The translations under genes and the position numbers were made by a program. Below the pieces are notes generated by a model. The model was not told the origin of the DNA and did not search any database. It was given only the letters and a program-made list of their open reading frames with translations. This document shows positions 12,113-25,200 of a DNA stretch of 64,000 bases, piece by piece. Source of the DNA: Aplectana chamaeleonis (taxonomy: Eukaryota; Nematoda; Chromadorea; Rhabditida; Cosmocercidae). Positions within the stretch are counted from its first letter, which is position 1; each line of letters begins with the position of its first letter. The stretch spans positions 682,001-746,000 of the forward strand of contig JAPDOI010000296.1 in the NCBI GenBank assembly GCA_029168955.1. Direction: 5' to 3'.

Positions 12113-15100
12113 TAGCAGCCTAGTTCTGAGCTCTGTCCCATGTAGCGAACTGCAGGGCGATATGTTCCGATATTTCCACCCTTGTTTTTTTGTCGATCAT
12201 CTCTTTATATGTCTAGCCCTTGTCCTGACTCCACTTTCGTCATTCTAACTCTTCGACGAATTTGAGTCTCACGAAAAGCTTCGGCGGAATTTTCTGATAA
12301 TGTACAGCCGACGTCAGAGACGTATGTAACCAACATTCTCAGTTTCCCTAACAACATTTTCTTTTCCCTTCTTCTTCTTATATTTTTACACTTTCTTAAT
12401 CTTCTAACAGAAAAAAAACCGTGGCTTGCTAGATCATTTCTGTGTGGGAAAATCCCTGGCTCTTCATCTCCTACTTCGCGCCCGCCCACATCGGGGGGGG
12501 GGGGGTTTGGGGGTTGCGCGCGGTGCCAGATGTATTACCTCTCTCATGAATAAACCCGGCGCCAACAGCCGCTCAGGCTCGACTGTCAGCACTGTCATCA
12601 CCTTCTCTGATTTGTTCCAGCACTAATCAGACACTGAATTCTTGATTCCTTCAGTGTTCAATTTTTGCACTTTGAACTATTTTTCTTTTCGCCCTGCTTA
12701 CTCATCAAAGGATATCTGATACATCACCGAAAGCTGGACCATTTGAAGGAAGATTTCCCTCATTCTTTCGAGACATCGTAGAATCCTGTAATATGTATAG
12801 TATATCACGAAAATCGAACTTTACTGAGTTTTATCCTTGTTTTTCCTTGTCATTCCTCCAAGTTACACAAGTTCACATGCATGTATTTAGCTCGATTTCT
12901 TGATTTCTGGTATTTGATGACTCTGTGATCATTGTCTAAAATTCAAAGGTACATATTGGTATTTCTGAACAAGAGCTCAGTGTGGCCCATTATTCTCTAC
13001 ACTACTATATGCATCCCATAAGAACAACGATTTGTCAAAAATTTAGACTCTAGCACTCTGAATGGGTCCTACAAAAGGGCAAGAATGAACACTTTATACT
13101 GCAAATGCCGAATTTTTTGAGCCCTGAAAATTGACCATGGTATGCAGTTGCAGAAGATGGTGATTTGGATGGTATGCTGCGTCGCAAAGCTTGTCGCTAC
13201 CCTCTGCGACAGGCTTGCAGTTTATCCAAATTGAAACTTGACCAGAAGAAGGCCTGTCGCTCAGGTTAAATAGTTTTAGGCGGCCAAGTATATAACATAG
13301 GCATTAGCAGGGCCCCAAACTTTCCGTAGGACGTGGGATATGATTTTCTATTACCGACCTCATGCACCACCTTTCCAACAAATTTGTCTCAAAATGCTCT
13401 ACGCTGACTCTGATTATAAGACAGTGATTAATTTCTAATCCTGGATTCTGACTTCATATGAAGTCTGCTCTTCTCACTTTGAGATCTTGCAGCGGGAGTG
13501 GAACTCTTCGTAGTTCAGAAGTTTCCGGTGAAAGGTAACTGTGTTTTCATTTTTTGGTCGAAAAACAGGAAAAGCTGACAGTTGTCAACTCAGCACCCTT
13601 AATTTCCTCCTAGATTGATTCTGCCCCTTGCAGTTTACTCTTGATTCTCAGCTCCCCATTTCTTTTCAGAAACAGGACAGGGTTAATGGCAGAGGTAATA
13701 CAAACTTTTTGAAGATTTGAACTCTTTGTTGGAAAGTCCGACACTGTTTAACAATAAAATAATTTATTTCCATGCATACACATAGTTTCATCAAATGAAG
13801 GTCTGGATTCAGTCATGAAAAATCTTGTTGATTGTATTTCAAAACTCGGAGTTGTGGTGGTCTGAGAACGGAAAGCCGGGTGAGCGGTCAGCAGTCGGGG
13901 AGGAACAGCACTTTGTCTTGCTCGAGTCCGTCCCTCTATTAATCTCCTTTATAATCTCTTGTGCCACCATTTACCCGAACCAGCCGGCAAATGCTATCAA
14001 ATGACTCCCGTAACTTTCCTTTACTTCTCTTCGCAATTCTAATGTGATTCAAATCGTCGCCTCTTCGTTTTTTCATCCCTATCATTGAGACTCGTGAATT
14101 CTTTTGCTGGTGAAAGATCCACGTCCTGCTCAATTCAGTTGTGTCATGCTCATAAACTTCCTCCAATTCTGACTCGAATTGAATCAGCATAAAATAGATT
14201 TGATGTCATTGGTCCTCTGAGAGAACGTTGAGTGCGGGTTTCAAGCGACTTATCTCAGAATTCATCTGCATATTCGTACGTCTTAATAGAATCGCGGGCG
14301 CCATCGCATGACTATTTAGCGACATTTTCGCTCTTCCATGTCCTTTCAATAACAATACGATTATGTAGTTTTGCCCAGCACCGACATGCTATGTGCTGCT
14401 GGTACTATCTTGCCCTGTGCTCGCCGGTCATCATTAATCGAGAGGGCCAGATGATCGTCTCTGACCTGTACCAATATTTACTCTTCTACGCTATCTCTTA
14501 ACCGCACACCACGTCACTAATCGACTCATCGCCTCTGTAACCCCTGCCGACCCCCAACATTTCGCCAACTTCTGCAAAACAACCCCATTTCTGGGAAGCT
14601 GGCAGAAACTCTCGAAACTGTCTCTCTCGTCAGCCGAATTATTAATTTGACCAAAGTTCCTAACTGTGGACTGCTCTGACGGCTATTCTAACCAACATTT
14701 TTAAGCCTTGACCTGTGATCGATGTGATTCCCTTACGGAAATACACACTTTCAGGCGAAATACTAGAATTCAAAACTCTTTCTCTTCTTTCTCACACTAT
14801 TGGTATCATTGAAAAATAACGTAGAAATTCTCAAGAATTCCAAGTGACCTATGATGATGTGACGCTTGCGGAAGAAAACGCTTCCGAAAACGTCGCTTTT
14901 GCAGAAAATATGCGCGCTACTGTAGATGGACGCTCAACTTTCGAACAAGAATAGCCTAAAAGCCCATCAAAAAGCATGCAAGCTCCTGCCACGCCTACGT
15001 ATTTTGTGTGTTTGGTGTGACAGTATTTGAAACGTAGGAAATGGTTGTGCGCTGTAAGCTGCTTAGGTAAGTGAGCTCTTTTTGTCATTTTTCTCTCACA

Positions 15101-15121
15101 ACGAGCACAGAGGTCTGTCTG
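12113..15121. other. Non-genic stretch
   Basis: No gene supported. A G run lies at about 12492-12506. Short frames (minus 13939-14190, plus 14232-14501) have no recognisable domain or splice context. Confidence 0.4.
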
Positions 15122-15332
15122 AATAAGACTTTCCGCCCACGCGGTCGGCGTGCGTGTCGAGTGGCCGTCGCCGAGGCATTTTCGGACGAGTTTTCCCACG
15201 ATTGCAAACGGCTACCTCGTATACTATTAAATATTCGTCTAATATATTGCCAATCGATTTGCAACTCCGGAAAATGCCTTCACGACGGCAGCTCGACATG
15301 CACGCTGACCTCGTGGGCGGAAAGTTTTATGC
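15122..15332. mobile_element. Inverted-repeat element sharing GCCCACGCGGTCGGCGTGC motif
   Basis: The left end AAGACTTTCCGCCCACG is mirrored by CGTGGGCGGAAAGTTTT near 15312-15328. The block GCCCACGCGGTCGGCGTGC is shared with the foldback at 37001-37300, so the two are probably related. Confidence 0.6.
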
Positions 15333-16561
15333 GGACGAACTTTACCTTGACATGGTTCGAAATTGAGATTCAGAAGAGAAAAAACATATGTGCTTTCTGC
15401 GCTGGCGATTCTTTCGAACTTTGCTATAGCTTGTTTATTTGTGTTGTGTAAGTCAGTCATTTATCCGATTTAATCTACTTGTTTTAAATTTTTCATGAAT
15501 TATTTTAATGTTTCTCATTGCATATGTTCCGTAGCATGATGAGTTCTGTATCTTATTCCAATAGCATAACCCCGTATAAGTTTTTCTGATTTCTCCAAAA
15601 TCATAACCTTCTGAGGTTAAGATAATTTATTATTGATTTATTGCTCCCAGCTCTGGGAGTTTGCCAATTTTTTTCAAAAGATGTTAGTATATACGCCAGC
15701 ATGGCTACGGTGACGTTGACAATCGCGATCCAACGCCTTGTGAAATTCCCAGGCTCTTTTCACAGTTTAACCTCGTCTACCACTTCTCCCTAATGAAATG
15801 TGCGGTAGTTTTTTTTCTTGATTTAGACAGCACTGCAGTTTTCTCAAGTTCTAGAGAAAAAGTCGAGAAAGCCTCTGTTCTGAACAGGCTGAAAAATCGT
15901 TTCCATGACTCATGCATAAGGCGGAATAAGCGGAATTTCGATTTCCTGGTTTTGTCATAGTATCTTGCGTTCTGATTTCCGGAGAAACACATCTTTAAAT
16001 GGAGAAGGAAATCGGAAATATGTACATACATATGTATCACTATGGGTTGTTCAGAATCGGTGACGGGACGATTTCTAATGGTTATTAGCGTTCCTGTTCC
16101 CAGTTTTCGCTTACTGACATTGAAATGGTAGTTTCATCTCCGATTTTCGTTTTGCGAAATTTCGAAAGAAATCTCCGCTCATCCCTGATGTGAACTAATC
16201 CTGAATAGATGAGATTATTTTCATGGCTTCTCATGAATACAAAAAAAGAGCGAGGAGCAACCTTCTCTCTCGAATTTTAATTATTAGTGAAACATTGTCA
16301 TGTTATATCAAATTCATAACTACATAATTATCATTACTCACGAGCAAACTAATAATTCAACACTGGAGGCTGATGTTCCTTCGAACCGTGAGCTCACTCA
16401 TCCAACTCATTCATGCTCACATTGGTTACCAACTAGTTTTGTCCTTTTCCCTTACTTTGTTACTTCGTGCACACGCGATAGCCTTTGAAACATTCCTGGG
16501 GTTGCTCGAAACTTAGCCAAAGGTGCTCATATCATCAAAGAGGTCGGAGAAGAGTGACGTA
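15333..16561. other. Non-genic stretch with a partial hAT-like end
   Basis: No gene. TCCGCTCATCCCTG near 16175 and GATTTCC-rich sequence around 15930-16010 resemble the termini of the hAT-type element at 38503-42371. This is probably a remnant. Confidence 0.4.
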
Positions 16562-16565
16562 TTAA

Positions 16566-17083
16566 AGGCAGTGGTCGCGATCAAATATGCTTGTCTTTTT
16601 TTCCTCTCTAGACCCTTTTCTGGATTTCAAGTAGTAAGACCTATAAGACAAATCGCGAAAAAACCACTGTTTTGGGCCAAATTTGAAGCCTGAACTTTGA
16701 GCTCACTCCACATCATCGCCATCGATGATCTCTCATATCAAGAACATCAGCAGGCTTGAAATTGAATTTCAATCAATGAACATTGACTCATCTAGTCAAA
16801 ACTTTGAATGAAGTGCTTGTTTTTCATGTTCAACTGTTTTTATCAGGTAAATTTGCATTTATTTCTTCCCCTGAGTGTCGATGATTTTTGACTGCTTGGC
16901 ATGAGACTGCGATCTTTTTGGGCGGCGCTGTGCACGTGTGCACGAACTGGCATCTTTGGGCCTTAGAAACTCTAATTCTAGCCCGTTTTTCACCGAGCTA
17001 CCTTCATAGTTTTTCAGCTATTTTCGATCTAAGCCAATTTTCATAGTTTTTTTCTATAACGTTTTTAATCGTGACCACTGCCT
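16566..17083. mobile_element. TTAA-flanked MITE, copy 4 (AGGCAGTGGTCGCGAT end type)
   Basis: 518 bp between TTAA 16562-16565 and 17084-17087, with ends AGGCAGTGGTCGCGATC and mirror. The interior is closely similar to 30867-31389, in the same orientation. Confidence 0.9.
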
Positions 17084-17087
17084 TTAA

Positions 17088-19050
17088 TCTCTTGAAATTG
17101 CTTTTCCTACCTGTAAGCGCTACATCGTAGAAATCTCGCTTCAAAACGGTGGTATTCCGCTGTGAAGGGGATTCCTGAAGCTTTCCCGACGGGTCGGTAC
17201 ATTAGAAAAACCATATTCTTCATACTTTTGTTCGGATTCTCCCGCAATTTCCTCTCCAGTATGTTCGCAAGAGATCTTGGAGGTCACAAGGAGGTTCAAT
17301 GCGTTACGTTGTGTTTTTGTGTCGCTTCGAGACGTTTAGCAGCAACTCTTAGGTAACTTCGAAGAAACTAAGAAACACTAATATAGCCTTGCTGAAGCGA
17401 TCTCTCACAAGCACTTCAGGGTACTAGGTGAACAGTTTAGGGGAGTCTATAACTTCGCTCGAACCCATGGAACGAGGCTCACTAGTCACATCTCAGGCAT
17501 GCATACATATGTTCTCCAATCATGAATCTTCGACTGCTCTCCGTCGCATCATATCAGATTCATTGATGTTCTTATTCATAGCCAGGTTATTTATTCATTT
17601 GCAACAGCTGATACTATTGCTTCTTATCCATCCAACGATGCAAGTCTAATTGGATTTCGCAATGGATCAGCACCAATTTTCCTCGTGAAATTCTTTTATA
17701 TATAGTGTTTCTTCACGATTTTTCTAGGCTCTTGTCGTCAGTGTTGAAAGAGGTTTCATTTCTGAATCCATATCTATAGGTAACCCTGCAGTCTTCACAG
17801 AAATCGGGGACCTTTCAAACAAAGACTCTTTTCGATTATGCAAGCCGTTTTCCCATGAGAATTACATAGATGAGTTTTCCAGGACAGTCATATAAGTACA
17901 TATATATGTTTCGCTTAACTACATAAAGCCTCGCTCGCTCGGATGAGTCCAGGCGGAGGAAGCCGCGGAGCAGTCATGCCAAGAAATAACACTGAGAAGT
18001 TGATTTTGGCATGATAATCGCTCCAGCCGCGAAGCGGCTGGAGAGGTTTGGTTTTTCCTGATAAGCTTTACTTCGACCGGCTCAAAATGGGGAACCTAGG
18101 CTATATGTACTTCCGTCTCGAAAGCGTCAAGATTTGGTTTTTGAGTTCGCTACCGTTTGGCTCTTTATGTGCCAAAAAGTTGCCCAGAACTTTGTGCCAT
18201 GAACTTTTTCAGCTTTGTGAGAAAACACTATTGCTTTTTTTCGATCTCATTTTTTTCAAAACGTGACTAATCTGAGAAGCTTATCAAGGAGATTTCTCGG
18301 AAAAAACCATGACGAACTTGCTAACTCCGCTTTTTTTATTCTCTCTCCTTGAGTCTAATAGATGTCGACTGCGGCGCATTTCGCGACCCACCGTCAGTCA
18401 CCCAGAAATTTAATGGCGATTTTCGCAACCCAAATTCAACGCCTCCTTTTCGTGTTTCATAACATACCGTATTTTCTTTTTCAGAGAGCACTTTGAAAAA
18501 GAGGATCGGGAAGTAGAAGTACATTCCCTCTTCGATGTGCAACTTCAGTTTGGATCTTCCTCACGGGGATTGCTGTGTTGTGGTCATTAGGTGATATAAG
18601 GGGAAGGGGCAGGAAAAATGAGAGCGCTCGAGGGCGCCACGGTATTGGACAGATTTTCTGCGCCTCTGGTATGCTAGCCGATCTCTCTGCGTCACGTTTG
18701 CCCTTCCACCGCTTGGTCACCTAACGACCACCACCCAGAATCGCTGCCAGAAAATATTATTGCTGAATTTTCCAAAAACTGCGCTTTTAATAATCGCTTT
18801 GGCCGGCTGTGAAGATGATCAGACAATACTGCAAGCTATGCATATGGGTCCATTCAACTACAGGGTAAATTCGAAGAACTGAAGTACAATCACTTATAGT
18901 TAGAAAACCGAAATTATGGTTCTCAACCATTTCAGTTCGGACTTAGCTGACTCTCAAATCGTTCGTTCATCCCCATTTTACTATTTTTTTATGTTTCTCT
19001 GGTTTGATACTACCAATCTGGTTCTGGTATCTGGTGATATAACATGTATG
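17088..19050. other. Upstream region of the Prickle gene
   Basis: No coding exon recognised. It holds the dispersed repeat at 17932-18107. The promoter, and any 5'-UTR exon of the Prickle gene, probably lie here, but no motif is convincing. Confidence 0.35.
17932..18107 (+). repeat. Dispersed repeat, copy 1 of 2
   Basis: Similar to 40841-40993: shared ATAAAGCCT, CTCGGATGAGTCC, TTTTG(G/A)(C/T)ATGATAA, GGCTCAAAATG(G/A)G and ACCTAGGCTATA. This copy has an extra hairpin, CCAGCCGCGAAGCGGCTGG, at about 18023-18041. Unclassified. Confidence 0.6.
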
Positions 19051-19058
19051 ACTTTCAG
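19051..19058 (+). promoter_or_regulatory. Splice acceptor directly before the Prickle start codon
   Basis: The sequence ACTTTCAG ends one base before the ATG. In nematodes such a site is often a spliced-leader (SL1) trans-splice acceptor. It could equally be the 3' end of a cis-spliced 5'-UTR intron; sequence alone does not decide. Confidence 0.45.
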
Positions 19059-19244
19059 ATGAGCGATCGGATTCGGCGACGTCGAAGTCGCGAATTGCGA
19101 GTTCCGCGACACGATGGTGGACTTTCGCCGGCGTCGCGACTCCGAATCGCCGCCGACATTCATCGTCACTCCACTAGCGACGACGATTCCGGTTGTGTTC
19201 TCGAGGAATATGCTTGGATCCCTAGTGGACTCAAACCCAACACG
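19059..19244 (+). CDS. prkl-1: Prickle exon 1: start codon, basic N-terminus, first part of PET
   Basis: Encodes residues 1-62, beginning [12 protein letters not shown] and ending LKPNT. The ATG follows CTTTCAG directly and the donor is gtaggc. The stretch [20 protein letters not shown] is a hallmark of the Prickle PET domain. An upstream non-coding exon cannot be excluded. Confidence 0.88.
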
Positions 19245-22200
19245 GTAGGCTCTTGTTCTCCAATAGATAACGGCTCTCCAATTCAATTCACTTGTTCAGG
19301 TGCACATGTATTTCGCCGCCTTACCCGAGGAAAAAGTGCCATATGTGAACAGTCCTGGTGAGAAATGGCGGCTACGACAATTACGTCATCAACTTCCTCC
19401 TCAGGATTCTGATCCGTCTTACTGTGCTGGGCTTACTTCGGACGAAGAGAGTGAATTGAGGTGAGCGCTGACAACACTGCGGTCTTCTTTCTATTTGGTT
19501 TCGAGTTATTCTGTTTCATTAACTGCGTTCGTCTCCATTTCTCGACAAAATGTACATCTAGGCTATTTGAGCGACGACGGAAGGCGGAATGTCTTGGGCG
19601 AGGAACGGTCGACCGCGTGCCTTATGATGGATGCCGAAGTCGATGTGCCACGGTATGTCTCCACCGTCCTTCTGTTGTCAACTCCGATTTCTCAAATCGC
19701 TTTCATAAAATCATGGATGGCGCAACTGCCACAGACCGGTTCCCCTTGCACGCAGTCTTCACCTCAGAAAGATCGCGTCGCTTGAAGACTACGGGAAAAA
19801 TGCAGGTTGCAATAACTATGTATGTAATTGAGCTTACTATTGGATTTGAATTTCATTATTTCTGGACGTTCTATTCACTTTCTTTTACTACGGCTTACAA
19901 GAAGGAGTTTTGGAACGGCCCGTTTACATAATAATGACGCCTTCAGAAAATGACAAAAACAGTATTAGTGCGGAACATATCTTTTGAATCAGCTCAAAAA
20001 AGGCAAGGTTCAGGAGCATTTTACGTGGCACTGCTGCCGATTTTTTTAGGAAGGGTACCGAAAGCCTTTAGTGACGCAATATTCGGAAGCATTAGTGGAT
20101 TTGAATCCTTGTGTGGTGTATATCACGCCCCCTGAATTCTCGGAAACGAGTGTTAACTCCACAAGTCGCCTATCCTTTTTTTGACCTACGTTGTTTGTTC
20201 ATTTATTTTTTATTTACTTATTTATTTATTTATTTGTCTATTTATTTATTTACTTATTTGGTTGTTCATTTATCCGCGCGAGCACATGATGCCAGTGACA
20301 AGAGGCGCCGCGTGTCGCCGCATGCAGTCGAGTTCTATACCCGTCAAGAGCCAACTCAGTCCGCTATCTTTCTGGGGTTGGTAGAATTAGTACCGGAGTT
20401 GTATGAGAGGACAAGAACACTGACTTGAACTTTGAATGGCCAATATACATGTTCCGGCTGAAAATATTCTCGAATATGCGACCTTTTAAGTGTAGTCGGA
20501 TCTCGCACTTTTTCGAAAAATGGTCTTTTCGAGCAAAAGACAACTGCTTTATCCAATTGTTTGAGGGATTCTGTTCCAATTCTTCGGTTCCGTCACAGTT
20601 TACTGGTCTCCACAAGTCATTCCGATTGTCTGAGCAATGCCAAAACCTCGAAGTTTTTCTGTGGGCTGACGAATGTCAAGAACTTTGCCTTTCTTGTTCC
20701 ATAGTTTATCCAGGAGGTGGGCATATTCTAAAAGTTACTCACAAAATCGCATCGACCATGTCAGCCCAATCCTTCTCAGAAGACCATGTTGTACTGAAAC
20801 TTAGAGTGTGCCAAGGCATTGCTAAACTTCGCTCTGAGTTTGATTTCAGCTACATAGTCCAGAACGCGGCGTTAGGGGTATGGGCCTTTCTTGTTCCATA
20901 GTTTATCCAGGAGGTGGGCATATTCTAAAAGTTACTCACAAAATCGCATCGACCATGTCAGCCCAATCCTTCTCAGAAGACCATGTTGTACTGAAACTTA
21001 GAGTGTGCCAAGGCATTGCTAAACTTTGCTCTGAGTTTGATTTCAGCTACATAGTCCAGAACGCGGCGTTAGGGGTATGGTATACTTTTGCCACACGCGG
21101 TCGCATCGCTGTGCAAAGCGACAGCGACAGTAGCAGAGACAGGCTTCGGCTTATTTGGAATATGTCAGCCATTCGCGACACGTCGCTGCGATGGACGCGT
21201 GATAACTGCGCCTACGGCTGCCAATGCCGTTGCTCCGATGCTGGTCCCACCGCGATTCGTGCTAAATGTCACGACTGTCGCTCATTACAGCGACAGGGTA
21301 TACCATTGACCTTAATGCAATGAATTTCTTTCAAACACGAGGACGATTCAGACCGTCAGTCCCCTTGGAACTACCAAAGATCAAATCATTCTCTTTCATC
21401 AACCATTCCACGATACCCAGCCTTCATTTCCATTACAAATGAGTCTTCACTGGTACTATAAATGTTGCCTCCTTGATTGCAGCTATAGCGTGGGTCGATT
21501 GCTGCTCTCGATGAATGGTTAATCGTAGTGCGACCCGGAGAATGGAAAAGTTTTCGGAGCAAATGTCGGGCTGCGCAATGACGCATGGCGCGGTCCCGTT
21601 GAGGTTCCAGCCTGGTCCGCTTTACCGCGCATGAATCACAACGGCACTGATTCGTCGAGCAGACGGAGAGGGGGGATATGGCCGGTCGTAAAAAGTGGGG
21701 CCACGGACACATAGGGCCGCAACCCCTTTTTCGCGCTCTTAGACAGCTGACTGCATCCGTCTGTCACGAAATCATGCTCAAAATCGTAGCTACGGTTGCA
21801 ATAATACCCGATAAGGCCGAAAAAGTCTGCCTGATTCCTGGGACTTTTCAGTAAGTATGGTCGTAAAAAAATCATCCAAAGCTGAAAAAATGAAGAATAG
21901 TGAAATTTAAAAAAAAGATTCTGTACATAAATAAAACACTTACAATTAGTTGCAACTTTCGAGGGCATAGTAAAGTTACAGCACGGTAATCAACGGGCGT
22001 TTTTTTCGCTCTACAATAAACGTTTTGACATGTTTCTGGACAGGTTTCTATCACGGTAATTGCTTTGAGTTGTGGTATGAACATGGCAAAACACGCGGTT
22101 TGATGTGAGCACGTTGGAACAGCTGTAGTTTGCCACTGTGTAACTTCGCTATACGCTCGGAAGTTATATTTGAGTCACGAAAACTCTTTAGATAGCCCTG

Positions 22201-25200
22201 ATTTCTGAATAACCCTAAATTCAGTGTTCGAAAACTTGGTGGCAGGCAGCGAAAAAAATACATTTTTAACATCGAAAATGACCACTTCATCCCGAAAGAA
22301 CCGGTCTACATATTATGATTGAGAAGCACGTGAATACTGCATACCTTCTCCAATCTGTTTTACTCACTGCTGCGCCCCAACCCGGGTTCATGTCCTGATT
22401 ACTCGAGGATGTGTTTGGTGTTTGATGTTGTTTGATGGCAAGAGGGGTGGCTGGCCAGATGGACGGTGCCACTGTCACAGCTCATCCATTCAGGATATGC
22501 CTAATTGTCGGTCACTTGAGAACGCGAGCAGGCCAAACATGCCAGCCTTGTCGGTCCCTTCAATGACTCCTACCAAAAAAGGGGTTACCGCAAGCACAAC
22601 AAACCACTTTAAACGGTTCTCTAAGAAGACAGCCTCTTCTGCGATTCAGACCAGTTGAGTGCAGAATTTCACGGGAAACAAACGCAAGCATTTTTGATCT
22701 TTTTCTTCTTTTCTAGGGATCATTTTGGGAGAGGCGGTTCCATGCTGTTCACAGATATGCCTAAGTATCACCTTCAGTACCCAACAAAATTTTACACTAC
22801 CACTGAGTCTCATTCCCCTCAAACGTATATCTCTTGTAACCATGGATGGTTTCCAAACAGAAGAAGAGAGGGAGGTTGAACTCGTTATCGGCGTGAGGTG
22901 CTTGCGATCTCATCGTATACGAACTGCAGGAGGTCGTCGATGGAGGTCGTAAAAGGGTCCCGAATCGCTGAACAAATCACCACGACATTTTCTGAGAAAA
23001 TCTTTCAACAACTTTCACCAGAGGTTATAAGAGGTGTGTACACCGATTTCAGTTTTTATTGCACCTTTAGCGTCAAGTCGATTGACCACATCGTACCAGA
23101 AATGCTTCATAGTGCTGAAAGGGAGACGTATTTCAACCACTACCTCCATGCTGGCAGAGTTCTTTTGATCGTGGTTGAATTGTTTATAAGGGGTTCAGGA
23201 AAATCTTCCGCGACAGGAAGAAGTTGCAATTCGAAGCAGTGGTCAGATGTTTTCACGGATCGGTGAAAAGACTGGACCCACTAGAACGGCACATGAAAAA
23301 TAAATGGTTGTCTTCAATAACAATTGAAGCCGAGCGCTTCCGTTCTGAATGTTCCATTGCTGTCCCAATCAACTTCATGAAACAGTTTAAACACTATTTT
23401 CGCAGCACACCAGTATGCAGAATTGAGCCGTTTCATTTCGTTTTCCTTTTTATTGATTTCCTGTTTTGATTCTTTATTCGATTATATATCTAGTCATATG
23501 GTGAGCACTCTTTATATGGGGCTCAAAACCCAGAACTGTTAAGAAGAATCAATCTGAACGCGTAAAAGGGCATCTAAAGTTAGCGGGAGAACGGTTTTTG
23601 GCATACTGCAACTGTCACGAGGCATTAGACTCCACACCCTAGAACCCTTTTGGGGCAAGGATAACTCCATGGTTTCGCACTTAGAATGTTGTTCTTGTTT
23701 TTCAAATGCTTTCTCGCATGAAGCCGGGTCCCGCGAAGTAGAGGAATACAGCAAAAGGTCCCTCAAAACCCTTAATTCTCGAATAAAAAAAACGATTGGC
23801 AAATCTTCAGAAAATCTGAATCCCACCCAGGCCTATTCTATGTGCTTGGAGTGGCGGAATTTACAGTGCCGGAAACGGTTCTGTGTTTCAAACTTCCAAG
23901 GTGAAAGAATTACTTTTGTGTTTCTTGATTAGAAATGCTTTAGAATGTATATGTATATGTTTATTACACTCACATAAGGCAAATGCGAGATAATAATAAG
24001 AAGACATGCACAGAAAAACTAACAAGACCGGGAGAAAGAAAAAACAGACAGCAAACTTGAGCAAAAATACTCCTATTCTCCATACACCCTACCGATCAAA
24101 CAAACGAAGATCTATCTCTTGAAAAGAAGAAACAATCGAACATGCTATGTTTCGTAGCTAAGAACTATTTGGGATACCCGTCGCCTGAACAGGCCCAAGG
24201 AAGCAGCGCCGGTGACTCTTCTAGCGATTTTCAGGTATGCGCTACCCGCCCTTTGTGGAAAAGATTTAGCCCTAACACTGGTGATTGGCCGACCGAGAAA
24301 CATTTTCATTATTTCACCTCTAGTTCTCGATGTGACTAGTTTGAAATAGGGTGCAAGCCTGAAAATACTGCTGTTTTCCAGAAGTTTGCGGACCATGCAA
24401 AGGTCAAATACACCGCATCAGAAGCTTCTGATGCGCATGTTTAGATGTAAAGATCTCTCGAGCTAAAGAGTCTTTAGTCGTTTGCTCCCGACAATGCGCT
24501 GCTCCTTCTTTGTGCTACCTAGATTACCGATCGTTGGGCCTAGCTTTAATCAGGTCACGAAACAGTCTTCACGGGTCTGTAAAATTATTGATACGCAACT
24601 TTGAGGCCTAAAATTTCGCAGACTACCTTGACTATCTTTATACATACATACATACATACATACATACATACATACATACATACATACATACATACATACA
24701 TACATACATACATACATACATACATACATACATACATACATACATACATACATACATACATACATACATACATACATGGGTTTAGAAAGAAAACAAGTTG
24801 TCTGCGCCGTCGATGACTTCAAAGCCACAAAGTTCTTGAATGAAATAGGCGAAGCGCAGTTATAGTTCTGAGTAGAGAGTAATGGGATTTTCTGCGCAAG
24901 CGGTGAGATTCATTCCTTATTTTCTTCTCAGATCGTACCTTTCCAAACATCTTCAGTGAAGAGAAAAAAAAATAGAAAATGGTCTTTCTAAACCACAGAA
25001 GAAACACTTTTCTCTGATTCACGTTTCAAAAACACTCCCCCTCGTAGAACGTTTCACTAGGCGCGGTGACGCGTTTTCGGGTCTTTAGCGTCTTCTTTGA
25101 TACTTACCTTTAAAATCAATTTTTATCTCATATTATTTGAGATCCAGGTGAGGACGGCTATCCAACAATATAATGATGGTTAGGGTCTAAACTCAAACAA

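Noticed and set aside
17940..17960. Hammerhead-like GGATGAGTCC motif
   Set aside because: The required CTGATGA core and the matching GAAAC segment are not present in either copy, so no ribozyme is called.
24550..24828. Frames of repeated MYVC or IHTY
   Set aside because: They are translations of the CATA microsatellite and carry no coding evidence.
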